From the NCBI GenBank assembly GCA_024244705.1, contig JAAEOK010000088.1, forward strand, positions 51,345 through 115,344: a stretch of DNA of 64,000 bases, read 5' to 3'. The translations under genes and the position numbers were made by a program. This document shows positions 8,513-17,579 of the stretch, one piece after another. The notes under the pieces are model-generated. The model was not told the DNA's origin. It worked only from the letters and a program-made list of their open reading frames with translations, and did not search any database. The DNA is from Alphaproteobacteria bacterium. GTDB taxonomy: Bacteria > Pseudomonadota > Alphaproteobacteria > JAAEOK01. How positions within the stretch are numbered: the first letter of the stretch is position 1; the number at the start of each line of letters is the position of its first letter.

Positions 8513-9676
8513 GCGAACGGACAGCAACTCCGCGTCGCCGTCCGTGACGACGATGTTCTCCTCGTGCACCATCATCTTGCCGGGGGCGAATTCCATCCCC
8601 GGCTCGATGGTCAGCACCATGCCCGGCACCAGGGGCGTGTCGTCGCCGGGCCGGTTGGACGGCCATTCGGTCAGCTGTAGTCCGAGGCCGTGACCGAGGC
8701 GGCCGACATTGTTTCCAAGCGCGCCGCCGGCCTCGAGAACCGAGTTCATCGCCGCCCACAAGTCGCTTGTGGTCGCGCCGGGCCGCGCCGCGGCGATACC
8801 GGCGTCGGTGGCGCGATAGACCACGTCGTGGGCGCGCCGTGCCGCATCGTCGACCGCGCCGAACGCGAAGTTGCGGTCGAAATCGCAGTAGTAGCCGTCG
8901 AACGTGGTGCCGGTGTCGATGATCAGCACATCGCCGGCCATAATTCGGCGGTCGGTCGGTCCCATGATGATGTTGTCATAGCCGCCGGGGCCGGACACGC
9001 CCATCAAGTAGGGCGAGGTATCGGCGCCCCGTTCGAGCAGGTCGATGCGCATCTTGCGGCATGCGGCGCGTTCGCTGTCGCCGATCTCGAGGGACGTTTC
9101 CAGCGCCGTGAACGATTCCGATGCGAGCCGGCAGATATGGCGGACCTTGTCGATCTCGGCGGGCGATTTGACGCCGCGCAGCGCTCGCATGATCGCCGTC
9201 GCGTTGACCACCTCGATCGGGCGGAGCGCGTCGCGAAGACGGCCAAAGTCGTCCGGCGGCATACGCAAATGCGATTCGGGTCCCAACGTCGCGCCGATCC
9301 GGCCATAGCGGTTGCCGACCTCGGCGAGTGCCGCACCGAGCAATGAGATACCGTCATCCTCCGGCCGCGGCGCCGGCCAGGTGCGAATATCGTCGATACC
9401 GGCAATCTCCATTCCGCGTGCGCCGATCTCGGGGATGACCGCGATCGGCGCCGCATTGGCCGGGATAACTACGAACCATGGCCGCGTCGGACTGGCCCAA
9501 AACTGGGTGTCGAAGCCGGTGAAATAGCGGACATTGGGCTCGGTGGTTACGAACAACGCATCGATCTCGGCCTCGCGCATCAGGCGACTGGCGCGGGTTA
9601 GACGGGATTCGAACTCCGATGGCGAAAATCCGCGCGGGGGCCCCACATCCGAGGACGCATCATCCGAGTTAGTCAT
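8483..9676 (-). CDS. M24-family metallopeptidase (Xaa-Pro dipeptidase/creatinase-like)
   Basis: A 397-residue pita-bread-fold enzyme. The N-terminal creatinase-like domain (residues 15-165) is followed by a catalytic domain with all five dinuclear-metal ligands at family spacing: Asp254 and Asp265 (11 apart, as in aminopeptidase P), His329 in LGHGLG, Glu358 in TIEPGM and Glu372 in HEENIV. It may be a Xaa-Pro peptidase, or one of the family members acting on small molecules (ectoine hydrolase DoeA, DMSP lyase DddP, creatinase). The neighbouring divergent spermidine/putrescine-type importer and nitrilase favour a small-molecule hydrolase. A GTG at 9685 is an alternative start three codons upstream. 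Confidence 0.87.
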   Translation of the reverse strand: MTNSDDASSDVGPPRGFSPSEFESRLTRASRLMREAEIDALFVTTEPNVRYFTGFDTQFWASPTRPWFVVIPANAAPIAVIPEIGARGMEIAGIDDIRTWPAPRPEDDGISLLGAALAEVGNRYGRIGATLGPESHLRMPPDDFGRLRDALRPIEVVNATAIMRALRGVKSPAEIDKVRHICRLASESFTALETSLEIGDSERAACRKMRIDLLERGADTSPYLMGVSGPGGYDNIIMGPTDRRIMAGDVLIIDTGTTFDGYYCDFDRNFAFGAVDDAARRAHDVVYRATDAGIAAARPGATTSDLWAAMNSVLEAGGALGNNVGRLGHGLGLQLTEWPSNRPGDDTPLVPGMVLTIEPGMEFAPGKMMVHEENIVVTDGDAELLSVRAAPEMAVIS

Positions 9677-9896
9677 GTGCTCCACACCCTTGTTTCTGCC
9701 GCGGCGCGGGTCCGCCCCGACGGCCGAGATTTGGACATGGCAAATGGCCTCGGATCAACGCCAAAATCAATACAGGAGTGTTATTGGTGCTGATGCTGTC
9801 GTTGCCGGGCCGAAGATCCGAGGCGTAAAGACCGACAGCTTAACCGAGTCGGCCAATGGTGGCGAAAGCTCATTCGATCAGCGAGGAACGAAATCC

Positions 9897-11009
9897 ATGA
9901 AAGCGAAGACTATTGTGACAACCAAGAAAGCAGGCCCGATCAGCCGTCGCTGGTTGATACAGGGCGCAGGCGGCCTGGTCGCGGTGGCCGCGATCGGCAT
10001 ACCGGCCATCCACGTCAAGGCGGCCGAGGTTCTCAAGGTCGGCACCTATGGCGGCTACTTCAAGGATTCCTTCGACAAATACATCTATCCGGATTTCTTC
10101 AAGGAGACCGGGATCGAGATCGAGTCGATCGCCGAGCCGACCGGTGAGGCCTGGCTGGTCCAGTTGGAAGCGGCAGCGCGCGCCGGACGGGCGCCGGCGG
10201 ACGTTTCGATGATGGCACAGGTCGCCCGCGCCAAGGGCGAGAAGAGCAAGTTGTGGGCCCCGCTCGACGAGGCCAAGATGCCCAATATCGAAAACTGCCT
10301 GCCGAATTTCGTGCAACGCTATCCCGACGGTACGATCGCCGGCATCGGCGCGGTGTCGTGGTACATCACCCTGGTCACCAATACCGACGTCTATCCCGAT
10401 CCGCCTGCGTCCTGGAAGGCGTTGTGGGACGACTCGAATCGCGATCGCCTCGGCCTGTTGGCCTTGGTCAGCAACTCGTTCTTGCTCGAAATCACCGCCC
10501 GGACCTGGTTCGGCGGCACCGATATTCTCAGCAGCGAGGAAGGGATCGAAAAGGTCTTCGACAAGCTCGCCGAGGTCAAACCCAACGTAAAACTTTGGTT
10601 TCGCGACGAAGGCCAATTCCAACAGGCGTTGGAAACCGGAGAGATTCCGATGGGGCAGTATTATCACGATGTCACGGGACTCGCGGCGGCGACCGGAAAC
10701 CCCGTGCGCTCGACGTTCCCCGAGGAAGGCGGCGTTCTCGATTCCGGTTCGTGGTCGGTGTCGAAAGCGTCCGACAAGATCGAGCAGGCGGAGATCTTCA
10801 TCAACTACATGTGCCGCCCGGAAATCCAGGCGAGCCTGGCCCGCAACGTCGGCACCGCCCCCACCGTCAAGCGCAGCCTGCTCGATTTGACGTCGGAGGA
10901 ATTTGCCGCCGTCGCCAGCGACATCACGCCGATCATCCCGCGCTATGACATGTATGCCGAGCGCGACACTTGGCTGAACCAGACCTGGACCGAAATGATC
11001 GCGGGCTAA
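9897..11009 (+). CDS. ABC transporter substrate-binding protein (spermidine/putrescine PotD type)
   Basis: A 370-residue periplasmic receptor. A twin-arginine-like signal is visible (ISRRWLIQGAGG, residues 19-30), with cleavage likely after HVKA before AEVLKVGTYGG. The mature protein has the class-D SBP pattern of PotD/PotF and iron-type receptors (VGTYGGYFKDSF, AQVARAKGEKSKLWAPLD, GIGAVSWYITLVTNT, WKALWDDSNRDRLGLL). The open frame extends far upstream, but the ATG with a GAGGAA Shine-Dalgarno at 9882 is the clear start. Heads an operon with ATPase and two permeases. Ligand could be a polyamine, an opine-like compound or another small amine. Confidence 0.9.
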   Translation: MKAKTIVTTKKAGPISRRWLIQGAGGLVAVAAIGIPAIHVKAAEVLKVGTYGGYFKDSFDKYIYPDFFKETGIEIESIAEPTGEAWLVQLEAAARAGRAPADVSMMAQVARAKGEKSKLWAPLDEAKMPNIENCLPNFVQRYPDGTIAGIGAVSWYITLVTNTDVYPDPPASWKALWDDSNRDRLGLLALVSNSFLLEITARTWFGGTDILSSEEGIEKVFDKLAEVKPNVKLWFRDEGQFQQALETGEIPMGQYYHDVTGLAAATGNPVRSTFPEEGGVLDSGSWSVSKASDKIEQAEIFINYMCRPEIQASLARNVGTAPTVKRSLLDLTSEEFAAVASDITPIIPRYDMYAERDTWLNQTWTEMIAG

Positions 11010-11017
11010 ATCGGAGG

Positions 11018-11040
11018 GGCCGGCGGTGACGCCGCCGGCC
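11018..11040 (+). terminator. Stem-loop between binding-protein and ATPase genes
   Basis: GGCCGGCGG (11018-11026) pairs perfectly with CCGCCGGCC (11032-11040) around a five-base loop; a short T/C-rich run follows. It starts nine bases after the SBP stop codon. Probably a leaky terminator or RNase barrier giving more SBP than permease. Confidence 0.65.
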
Positions 11041-11114
11041 TGTTCCTTCCGCTACGGCATGGCGGCGGGCCGGGATCCCGACCAGGGGCTCCCGTGCTCC
11101 AAGAGGGGAGACGC

Positions 11115-12170
11115 ATGTCCGGCTTGAGCCTTATTGGAGTCGGCAAGTCATTCGGCGCCCTGCAAGCCGTCGCCGACGTCGACCTTGAAATTCCCCACGG
11201 CACCTTCGTCTGCCTGCTCGGACCATCCGGTTGCGGCAAGACGACCCTGTTGCGGCTCATCGCCGGCCTTGAGGCGCCGACGCGGGGAGAAATCAGGCTC
11301 GACGGAAAAGATCTGACCCATGTCCCGGCCCACCAGCGCGGTTTCGGCATGGTGTTTCAATCGCTGGCGCTGTTCCCCCATTTAAACGTCGCCGACAATA
11401 TTGGCTATCCGTTGCGGATTCGCGGGACCGATGCCGCAACCCGCGAGAAGCGGGTCGAGGAACTGCTCGACCTCGTCCAGCTCCCGGGGCTCGGCGCACG
11501 CAGTATCGCCCAGCTTTCCGGCGGCCAGCGTCAGCGCGTGGCGATCGCCCGCGCCTTGGCGCTGGACCCGGCGCTTTTCCTCCTCGACGAGCCGCTCTCC
11601 GCTCTCGACGCCAACCTGCGCGAAACCATGCAAGTCGAACTGCGTCAGCTTCAACAGCGTCTCGGCGTGACGACTATCGTCGTCACCCATGACCAGCGCG
11701 AGGCGATGACCATGGCCGACATCGTGGTGGTGATGGAGCATGGGCGGGTTCATCAGGCCGGGGACCCGTTGGCAATCTACCGCCAGCCGGCCAATACCTT
11801 CGTCGCCGACTTTATCGGCACCAGCAACCTGATCCACGGCACGGTCTCCGGCGGCGGCGCCATCGACATCGGCGGACCGATAATCGAGGTCGCTATCGAA
11901 GGTCAGCGCTTCGCCGAAAACGACCCCGTGGCCATCTCTATTCGGCCCGAGGAGGTGCACATCCTTGCCGCCGAGAGCGCGGGACGCAATCAGCTGGCCG
12001 GCCGCGTCTCTTTCATTCGCGATGTCGGCGCAAGCGTCGAAATCACCGTCGATTGCGACCGCTTCGTGGTTCTCGCCATCACACCGCCGAAATCACGGCC
12101 GGCGGCCGACCTCGGCGACACGGTCATCGTTGAATTGCCGGCGGCGGCGTGCGTGGTCTTGCCGCGATGA
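11115..12170 (+). CDS. ABC transporter ATP-binding protein (PotA type)
   Basis: A 351-residue cytoplasmic ATPase. Walker A is GPSGCGKTT (36-44), the signature is LSGGQRQRVAIARAL, and Walker B is LFLLDEPLSALD with the switch His in VVTHDQREAMT. The C-terminal about 110 residues form a TOBE-type OB domain (SIRPEEVHIL), typical of the PotA/FbpC group. ATG at 11115 with AGGGGAG upstream is preferred over GTG at 11094. Its stop overlaps the start of the first permease (ATGA). Confidence 0.94.
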   Translation: MSGLSLIGVGKSFGALQAVADVDLEIPHGTFVCLLGPSGCGKTTLLRLIAGLEAPTRGEIRLDGKDLTHVPAHQRGFGMVFQSLALFPHLNVADNIGYPLRIRGTDAATREKRVEELLDLVQLPGLGARSIAQLSGGQRQRVAIARALALDPALFLLDEPLSALDANLRETMQVELRQLQQRLGVTTIVVTHDQREAMTMADIVVVMEHGRVHQAGDPLAIYRQPANTFVADFIGTSNLIHGTVSGGGAIDIGGPIIEVAIEGQRFAENDPVAISIRPEEVHILAAESAGRNQLAGRVSFIRDVGASVEITVDCDRFVVLAITPPKSRPAADLGDTVIVELPAAACVVLPR

Positions 12171-13024
12171 GCGCGCGAACCGCGCCCGGCGCGCGCCATA
12201 TCAGCGTCCTCGTCTATCCGGCGCTGATGTTAGCCGTCTTCTTCGTCATTCCCTTCGGCATCATGCTGGCGACCAGCTTCTACGCACGGGTCGACGGCGC
12301 GCTCTTCGAGCCCGCCTTTCAACTCGAGAACTACACCCGATTCTTCACAACTTTCTTCGTCCGGGTGCTCGGCTTCTCGTTGTTCGCCGCGGCCTTCGCC
12401 GCCCTCATCTCGACGGTGATCGCCTTTCCCTTCACCTATCATCTGACCCGAATGCGTCGCCGTCGACAGGTTCCGATCCTGGTCTTCATCCTCGCCGTCC
12501 TGTCGCTGTCCGAGGTGATCATCGGGTTCTCGTGGTCGACCCTGTTGTCGCGCACCGCCGGCGTGTCGAACCTGCTGGTCTGGCTCGGACTGATGGAGCA
12601 GCCGACGTCGTGGACCCCGGGGCTCGGCGCATTGTTGATCGGGCTCTGTTATCTCGGCTTTCCCTATACCGTGCTGGTCCTCTACCCGACCCTATCGCGG
12701 CTCGATCCCGAACTGCCCGAGGCGGCGCGGATGTTGGGCGCATCCCCGGTGCGAACGTTCTTCACCGTCGTCGTCCCGGCCCTGCGAAACACCATCATTG
12801 GCGCCATCATCATGGTTTTCGTGTTCACCCTGGGCGCATATCTACTGCCCCAAGTGCTGGGACGGCCCCAGCATTGGACGCTTTCCGTGTTGATCACCGA
12901 TCAGGCGATCTTCCAGTCGAACGTGCCGTTCGCGGCGGCGTTGGCGATCTTCCTGATGCTGGTGAGCCTCGCTCTGGTCGCAATCACGCTGATGATCGGC
13001 CGCGAGCAGGAGGCGACGCGATGA
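12167..13024 (+). CDS. ABC transporter permease, PotB type
   Basis: A 285-residue inner-membrane subunit with six predicted helices. The EAA coupling motif appears as ELPEAARMLGASPVRTFFTVV, contacting the ATPase. Start ATG overlaps the ATPase stop and its own stop overlaps the next permease start, both ATGA junctions, so the three genes are translationally coupled. Confidence 0.92.
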   Translation: MSARTAPGARHISVLVYPALMLAVFFVIPFGIMLATSFYARVDGALFEPAFQLENYTRFFTTFFVRVLGFSLFAAAFAALISTVIAFPFTYHLTRMRRRRQVPILVFILAVLSLSEVIIGFSWSTLLSRTAGVSNLLVWLGLMEQPTSWTPGLGALLIGLCYLGFPYTVLVLYPTLSRLDPELPEAARMLGASPVRTFFTVVVPALRNTIIGAIIMVFVFTLGAYLLPQVLGRPQHWTLSVLITDQAIFQSNVPFAAALAIFLMLVSLALVAITLMIGREQEATR

Positions 13025-13821
13025 GCAAACTGTTCCGCAATCTGTTCATGGGCGCGGTCATCGCGATCCTTGCCGCGCCGCTGGTCGTGGTTGCCGGGGT
13101 TTCGCTCAACGAGCAAAAACAACTCCTCTTTCCGCCCAAGGGATTCTCGCTGCAATGGTACGGCGAGATTTTTGTCCAATCGGATTGGCTCAACGCAGTC
13201 AAGAACAGCCTCGTGATCGCGACCGGTTCGGGATTGTTGGCGATCTCGATCGCGCTGCCCTTGGCCTATTTCGTTTGGCGCCATCGCACCCCGTACGCCA
13301 AGGCATTGTTCGGTCTTGGCATCGCGCCTTTCATGCTGCCGCCGGTCATCACCGCATTGGGGTTCTTGATTTTTTGGATTCACGCCGGGTTCTACGGCAG
13401 CATGCTGGCGACCTTGATCTCGCACGGCATCTTTTTCGTCACCTTGCCTTTGGTGATGATATCACTCGGCCTCGAATCGATCGACGAGCAGGTGCTGGAA
13501 GCGGCCCGTACCATGGGTGCAAATGACCGTACCGTGTTCCGCACCGTGGTGTTACCGCTGGTTCGTCCCTACATCATCTCCGGCTACGCCTTTGCCTTCG
13601 TGCTCAGCCTCAACGAATACATCGTCGCCTACATGGTCGCAGGCTTTACGGTCGAGACGCTGCCGATCAAGATCTTCAACAGCCTGCGCTATGGCTACAC
13701 GCCGGTGATGGCCTCGGTGGCGGTGTTGTTTGTCGGTGTCGCGATCCTCGTCTTCGGGCTCATCGCCCGCTACGGGGATCTGCCGAAGCTGCTCGGTGCC
13801 TGGAGCGGCCGGGAAGGATGA
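13021..13821 (+). CDS. ABC transporter permease, PotC type
   Basis: A 266-residue second permease with six helices and the EAA motif QVLEAARTMGANDRTVFRTV. It completes the importer (SBP, ATPase, two permeases). It is the last gene of the operon; the 128 bases after it contain a GC-rich palindrome (CCGCGGCCGCGG near 13870) but no T-tract terminator. Confidence 0.92.
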   Translation: MSKLFRNLFMGAVIAILAAPLVVVAGVSLNEQKQLLFPPKGFSLQWYGEIFVQSDWLNAVKNSLVIATGSGLLAISIALPLAYFVWRHRTPYAKALFGLGIAPFMLPPVITALGFLIFWIHAGFYGSMLATLISHGIFFVTLPLVMISLGLESIDEQVLEAARTMGANDRTVFRTVVLPLVRPYIISGYAFAFVLSLNEYIVAYMVAGFTVETLPIKIFNSLRYGYTPVMASVAVLFVGVAILVFGLIARYGDLPKLLGAWSGREG

Positions 13822-13949
13822 GGATCGCCGTCTAACAGAGCAATGCGCCCCGGGACGATGCCGAAGGTACCGCGGCCGCGGACGGTCAATTCGCCCCCCT
13901 TTATACCCTCCCCCGGGCCTAACAGGGGCATGACAAACACCGAAAATCA

Positions 13950-15389
13950 ATGCACTATGAGTTGTTCTGGAAATCAGCGTTTCAAGAAATGATCCAGATC
14001 GTGCAGAAGCCAGGGGGTCCACTGGCAACGGGTGCAAAGCGCCCAAAGGTGAAGTGGCAGCCCGCTGAAACAGGGGATACGCGAAGCGTGCATCACAAGT
14101 CACGCGACACGGGGGTCTCTGGCGAACGGCTGCGGGTGGCGGTGCTCGTCGACTTGATTTGGTCGCCCCTCGCCGGCGGACATGTGAAGTGCTGGGAACG
14201 CCTTGCACACGCCGCTACCAGGCGGAGCGATCTCGATTTGACCGTGCATTTTTCCGGGACTTCCGAGCGCGTTGTGGATCTTTCCGAAAACGTCCGTTTC
14301 CGCATTCATCGGTCGGTGTTCAGCACGGCTCGGCTACCGTTCCTCGGTCATATCCCGGACCACACCGACCTCAGCCCCTATCATCCGGATGTCGCGCGCT
14401 GCATTTCGGACGTCGACGTGATCCATACCACGGATGGCTTCTTCGCCTTTGCGCGGACCGGCGCTAGGTTGGCCCGCCGCAAGTCGATCCCGCTGGTCAA
14501 CTCCGTTCATACCGACACGCCAAGCTACACGCGGGTGTATACGCGGCAGATGATCAACCGCTTGTTCGGCGACGGAGTCGGCTCCCGCATCTTGCTCGAT
14601 CGGCTGCAGCTCGACCGGCGGTTGGAACGGAACATGCGGAACAAACTCGAGCGCCATCAGATACAGTCGACGCATTCGTTGGTGGCCACGGAGGACGAAT
14701 GCCTGCGGCTGCGGGCAGCGCGCCCGAACCGAAGCGTCCATGTCCTGGGACGCGGTATCGACCGGTCGCAATTCCATCCGTGTCAAAGGGACCGGGAGTG
14801 GCTGCGCGATACCTTCGGCGTTCCCGTCGACCGCGTCATCGTGCTTTTTGTCGGCCGTCTCGACAGCGGCAAACGCATTCTGACTCTCGCCGAGACAGTT
14901 CGCGGCATGGTCGATTCCGGTCTTCCCATCCATCTGTTCTGCGCCGGCCGCGGTCCCGATCGGCAACTCGTGATCGATCGGCTTGGCGACCATGTGACCG
15001 CGCCTGGGTTCGTCACCGCTGACCTCATGCCCAAGGTCTTCGCCAGTGCCGATATTCTGGCGATGCCGTCCGAGATCGAGGTTTTTGCGAATGTCGTACC
15101 GGAAGCCATGGCATCCGGCATCGTCCCCGTTGTGAGCTCCGGTAGCCGAATGGGGCGCCTCTTGGAAGACGGCCGCACGGGCATCGTCATCGATGGCGCA
15201 GAGACCGAAAACTGGACGTCGGCAATTTCGGATTTGGTCCGCCACCCGGAGCGAATGACCGCCATGGGACGCGAGGCGCGGTTGGCGGCCGAGACGTCGT
15301 TACCATCGTGGGACGACATCTTGGCAAACGATCTTGTTCACCTATGGCGCCAGGCGGCTACGGGACAGTCCGGGTCAGAGGACGACTAG
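13950..15389 (+). CDS. Glycosyltransferase family 4 protein
   Basis: A GT-B-fold retaining sugar transferase. The N-terminal acceptor domain begins RVAVLVDLIWSPLAGGHVKCWERL (GGHVK loop), and the donor domain starts at VDRVIVLFVGRLDSGKRI. The donor phosphate/ribose motif is in SEIEVFANVVPEAMASGIVPV (E-x7-E type), followed by DGRTGIVI. Cytoplasmic or peripherally membrane-bound. The N-terminal about 46 residues before the Rossmann start are unlike the family; GTG at 14088 (preceded by AGGGGATA) would remove them and may be the real start. Nine bases downstream is a PIG-L deacetylase gene, so the two probably make and deacetylate an N-acetyl-sugar conjugate. Confidence 0.85.
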   Translation: MHYELFWKSAFQEMIQIVQKPGGPLATGAKRPKVKWQPAETGDTRSVHHKSRDTGVSGERLRVAVLVDLIWSPLAGGHVKCWERLAHAATRRSDLDLTVHFSGTSERVVDLSENVRFRIHRSVFSTARLPFLGHIPDHTDLSPYHPDVARCISDVDVIHTTDGFFAFARTGARLARRKSIPLVNSVHTDTPSYTRVYTRQMINRLFGDGVGSRILLDRLQLDRRLERNMRNKLERHQIQSTHSLVATEDECLRLRAARPNRSVHVLGRGIDRSQFHPCQRDREWLRDTFGVPVDRVIVLFVGRLDSGKRILTLAETVRGMVDSGLPIHLFCAGRGPDRQLVIDRLGDHVTAPGFVTADLMPKVFASADILAMPSEIEVFANVVPEAMASGIVPVVSSGSRMGRLLEDGRTGIVIDGAETENWTSAISDLVRHPERMTAMGREARLAAETSLPSWDDILANDLVHLWRQAATGQSGSEDD

Positions 15390-15397
15390 TCACTCGA

Positions 15398-16159
15398 ATG
15401 TTTGGCCGGCAAATATTGATTCTGGCGCCGCACCCGGACGATGAGGTGGTCGGCTGCGCGGCCGCGATCGGCCGGGCCCGGGCGCGGGGCGCGCGCGTTC
15501 ACGTGACATACCTGACGACGGGCGTGCCGGCGCCGGATGTTCTGTGGCCGTGGCAGCGGCACCGCCACGGCAATCTTGTCGGCCGGCGCCGTGCCGAGGC
15601 GATCGCCGCCGCGAAACAGTTGGCGATCGAACCGTTGGAGTTCCGTGAAATCCCCACCCGCGCGCTGCGCCTTCACCTCGCGGACACCCGGCGCGCAATC
15701 ATGGCGCTCGTCGATCGCCACCAAATCGACGTGCTCTGGGTGCCCGCCTATGAAGGTGGGCATCAGGATCACGACGCTGCTAACTTCATCGCGTCGCGAA
15801 TCGAATCCGGGGCCGAGGTCTGGGAATTCGCCGAGTACAATTTTGCCGGCGGCACCGTTCGTTGCCAAACGTTCATCGATCCCGCCGGCGACGAGATCAG
15901 CCTCGACCTGACGCCGGACGAAGCCGCCCGCAAGCGCTCCGCGCTATCGCTTTATGCATCGGAGAAAGGAAATCTCGGCCATGTCGGCACCGGCCGGGAA
16001 TGCTTTCGCCCCTTGGCAGGTTACGATTACGCGGGCCCGCCCCATCCCGGCCGGACGTTTTACCAGCGCTTCCAATGGGTGCCATTTCGACATCCACGGA
16101 TTGATTTCACCACGCCCGAGGACCTGTGCCGGGTGTTGGCGGCCGACGCCACGCACTGA
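15398..16159 (+). CDS. PIG-L/LmbE-family N-acetyl-sugar deacetylase
   Basis: A 253-residue zinc-dependent deacetylase. Family motifs are clear: APHPDDEVVGC near residue 10 (two zinc ligands, His and Asp, with the catalytic Asp) and GHQDHDAANF near 125 (third zinc ligand His). Members remove acetyl from GlcNAc-type conjugates (MshB, BshB, GPI PIG-L). The open frame extends upstream into the GT4 gene, but ATG at 15398 begins the conserved strand. Pairing with a GT4 enzyme recalls the MshA/MshB or BshA/BshB pairs, though no cysteine ligase is nearby; substrate is unknown. Confidence 0.88.
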   Translation: MFGRQILILAPHPDDEVVGCAAAIGRARARGARVHVTYLTTGVPAPDVLWPWQRHRHGNLVGRRRAEAIAAAKQLAIEPLEFREIPTRALRLHLADTRRAIMALVDRHQIDVLWVPAYEGGHQDHDAANFIASRIESGAEVWEFAEYNFAGGTVRCQTFIDPAGDEISLDLTPDEAARKRSALSLYASEKGNLGHVGTGRECFRPLAGYDYAGPPHPGRTFYQRFQWVPFRHPRIDFTTPEDLCRVLAADATH

Positions 16160-16223
16160 GACCCCGGCGCTCGGATCGGAGCGCGACGGTACGACATCGT
16201 CCACGATCGTCACGCGAATCGGC

Positions 16224-16240
16224 CGCGGAATTATTCCGCG
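16224..16240. promoter_or_regulatory. Perfect palindrome after the deacetylase gene
   Basis: CGCGGAATTATTCCGCG is an eight-base inverted repeat around one base, 65 bases past the deacetylase stop. Could be a short hairpin in the transcript end or a protein-binding site. No T-tract follows. Confidence 0.35.
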
Positions 16241-16428
16241 CGATGGCGCAAGAGCGTCAAACAGCGGCCAACTCAATCGGCATAGATATTGCAATGCACA
16301 ATTACGAACCGGCTAGTTTTCAGACTTTTTTGGACGCGTCGCTGCAATGCAAAAGGTGCTGGCAGTGGCCCTCGGGACCGGCGCACATTTGGGCTGTACA
16401 GGTCCCCAGGAATGAAGCTATCTTCGCT
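16241..16428. other. Intergenic stretch upstream of tctC
   Basis: Noticeably less GC-rich than the surroundings, as expected for a promoter region. A short open frame crosses it (16126-16482), but it has no ribosome binding site or recognisable domain and I do not call it. Confidence 0.5.
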
Positions 16429-16442
16429 GCTGGTATACCAGC
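16429..16442. promoter_or_regulatory. Predicted GntR/FCD operator upstream of tctC
   Basis: GCTGGTATACCAGC is a perfect 14-base palindrome with core TGGTATACCA, fitting the TNGTNNNACNA consensus known for FadR-subfamily (FCD) regulators. It lies about 100 bases before the tctC start. The same ten-base core occurs upstream of the gntR gene (19800-19809). Confidence 0.68.
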
Positions 16443-16543
16443 GACCATGTACATTCGACCAATACTGACGATCGCGGATTAACGGGTCGCTTCTCGACCA
16501 ATTAACCATAAAATGACCTACGCACTCATAAAGGGAGGAAATC

Positions 16544-17536
16544 ATGCAATCTATTAGTCGGACGATTCTGGCCTTTGGCCTGGCGGCCGGGCTCGGGCTC
16601 GGCGCTATCGGGCTCCCGCAGACCGCGGCCGCCGAATGGCAGCCGCAGAAGCCGGTCGAGTTTGTGATCATGGCCGGTCAGGGCGGCGGTGCCGACCGTT
16701 TGGCACGGTTGATCCAGAGCATCATCGAAAAGAACGACTTCTCGAACCAGCCGTTCATCCCGATCAATAAGGGCGGCGGATCGGGCGCCGAGGCCCTGCG
16801 CTATCTCAAGGACAAGGAAGGCGACCCGCACGTCATCATGGCGACGCTCAACAGCCTCTACACGACGCCGTTGCGCAATCCCGGGATCGGTGTCGATATC
16901 ATGGACTTCACGCCGGTTGCTCGGCTGGCCGAAGACACGTTTGTCCTGTGGGTAAACTCGGACACCGACATCAACTCCGTTGAGGATTACGTCGCGGCGG
17001 TCAAAGCAACGGGCGCCGACAACTGGAAGATGGGCGGCACCGGCACCGGGCAGGAAGACTCCCTGGTCACGGCGATGCTCGAGAATGCGTATGGGATCGG
17101 GCACACCTACGTCCCCTTCAAAGGCGGAGGCACGGTTGCCAAGAACCTCGTCGGCGGTCACGTCAATTCGACGGTGAACAACCCGTCCGAGCAACTCGGC
17201 TTCTACGAGGCCGGCAAATCGCGGCCGATTGCCGCGTTTACTCCCGAACGCATCGCTGTGTTCCCGGACGTGCCAACCTTCGGCGAGCTCGGCAAGGACG
17301 ATATGGTGTACTACATGCAGCGCAGCGTCGTCGCTCCCGGCGGTATCCCGGCCGACGCGCAGGCCTTTTACGAAGAGGTCTTCCAGAAGGTCAACGACTC
17401 ACCGGAATGGCAGGAATATACCGACAGCAAGGCCCTCAACCGTGCCTGGCTGACCGGCGACGACCTGATGTCCTATTTCAACGACGAGCGTGAAAAGCAC
17501 CGCGCATTGCTGAAGTCGACGGGCGAGATCGACTGA
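16544..17536 (+). CDS. tctC: Tripartite tricarboxylate transporter substrate-binding protein
   Basis: A 330-residue periplasmic receptor (Bug family). A signal peptide ends near AAA-EW (residues 26-30). Family landmarks are PVEFVIMAGQGGGADRLARL near the N-terminus and VPFKGGGTVAKNLVGGHV, which contributes the ligand-binding loops. Shine-Dalgarno AAAGGGAGG precedes the ATG. First gene of tctCBA; with oxalate/formyl-CoA-type enzymes encoded downstream, a small carboxylate ligand is plausible but not shown. Confidence 0.92.
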   Translation: MQSISRTILAFGLAAGLGLGAIGLPQTAAAEWQPQKPVEFVIMAGQGGGADRLARLIQSIIEKNDFSNQPFIPINKGGGSGAEALRYLKDKEGDPHVIMATLNSLYTTPLRNPGIGVDIMDFTPVARLAEDTFVLWVNSDTDINSVEDYVAAVKATGADNWKMGGTGTGQEDSLVTAMLENAYGIGHTYVPFKGGGTVAKNLVGGHVNSTVNNPSEQLGFYEAGKSRPIAAFTPERIAVFPDVPTFGELGKDDMVYYMQRSVVAPGGIPADAQAFYEEVFQKVNDSPEWQEYTDSKALNRAWLTGDDLMSYFNDEREKHRALLKSTGEID

Positions 17537-17579
17537 CTGCCTAGCGCCGGTCCTTAAGTCAGGTGAGGGAGAGGCGGCG

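Noticed and set aside
11965..13020. Open frame preceding the PotC-type permease in phase
   Set aside because: Shadow of the ATPase and first permease; similarity begins only at ATG 13021.
16126..16482. 118-codon open frame before tctC
   Set aside because: No ribosome binding site, no domain, and it runs across the predicted operator and promoter.
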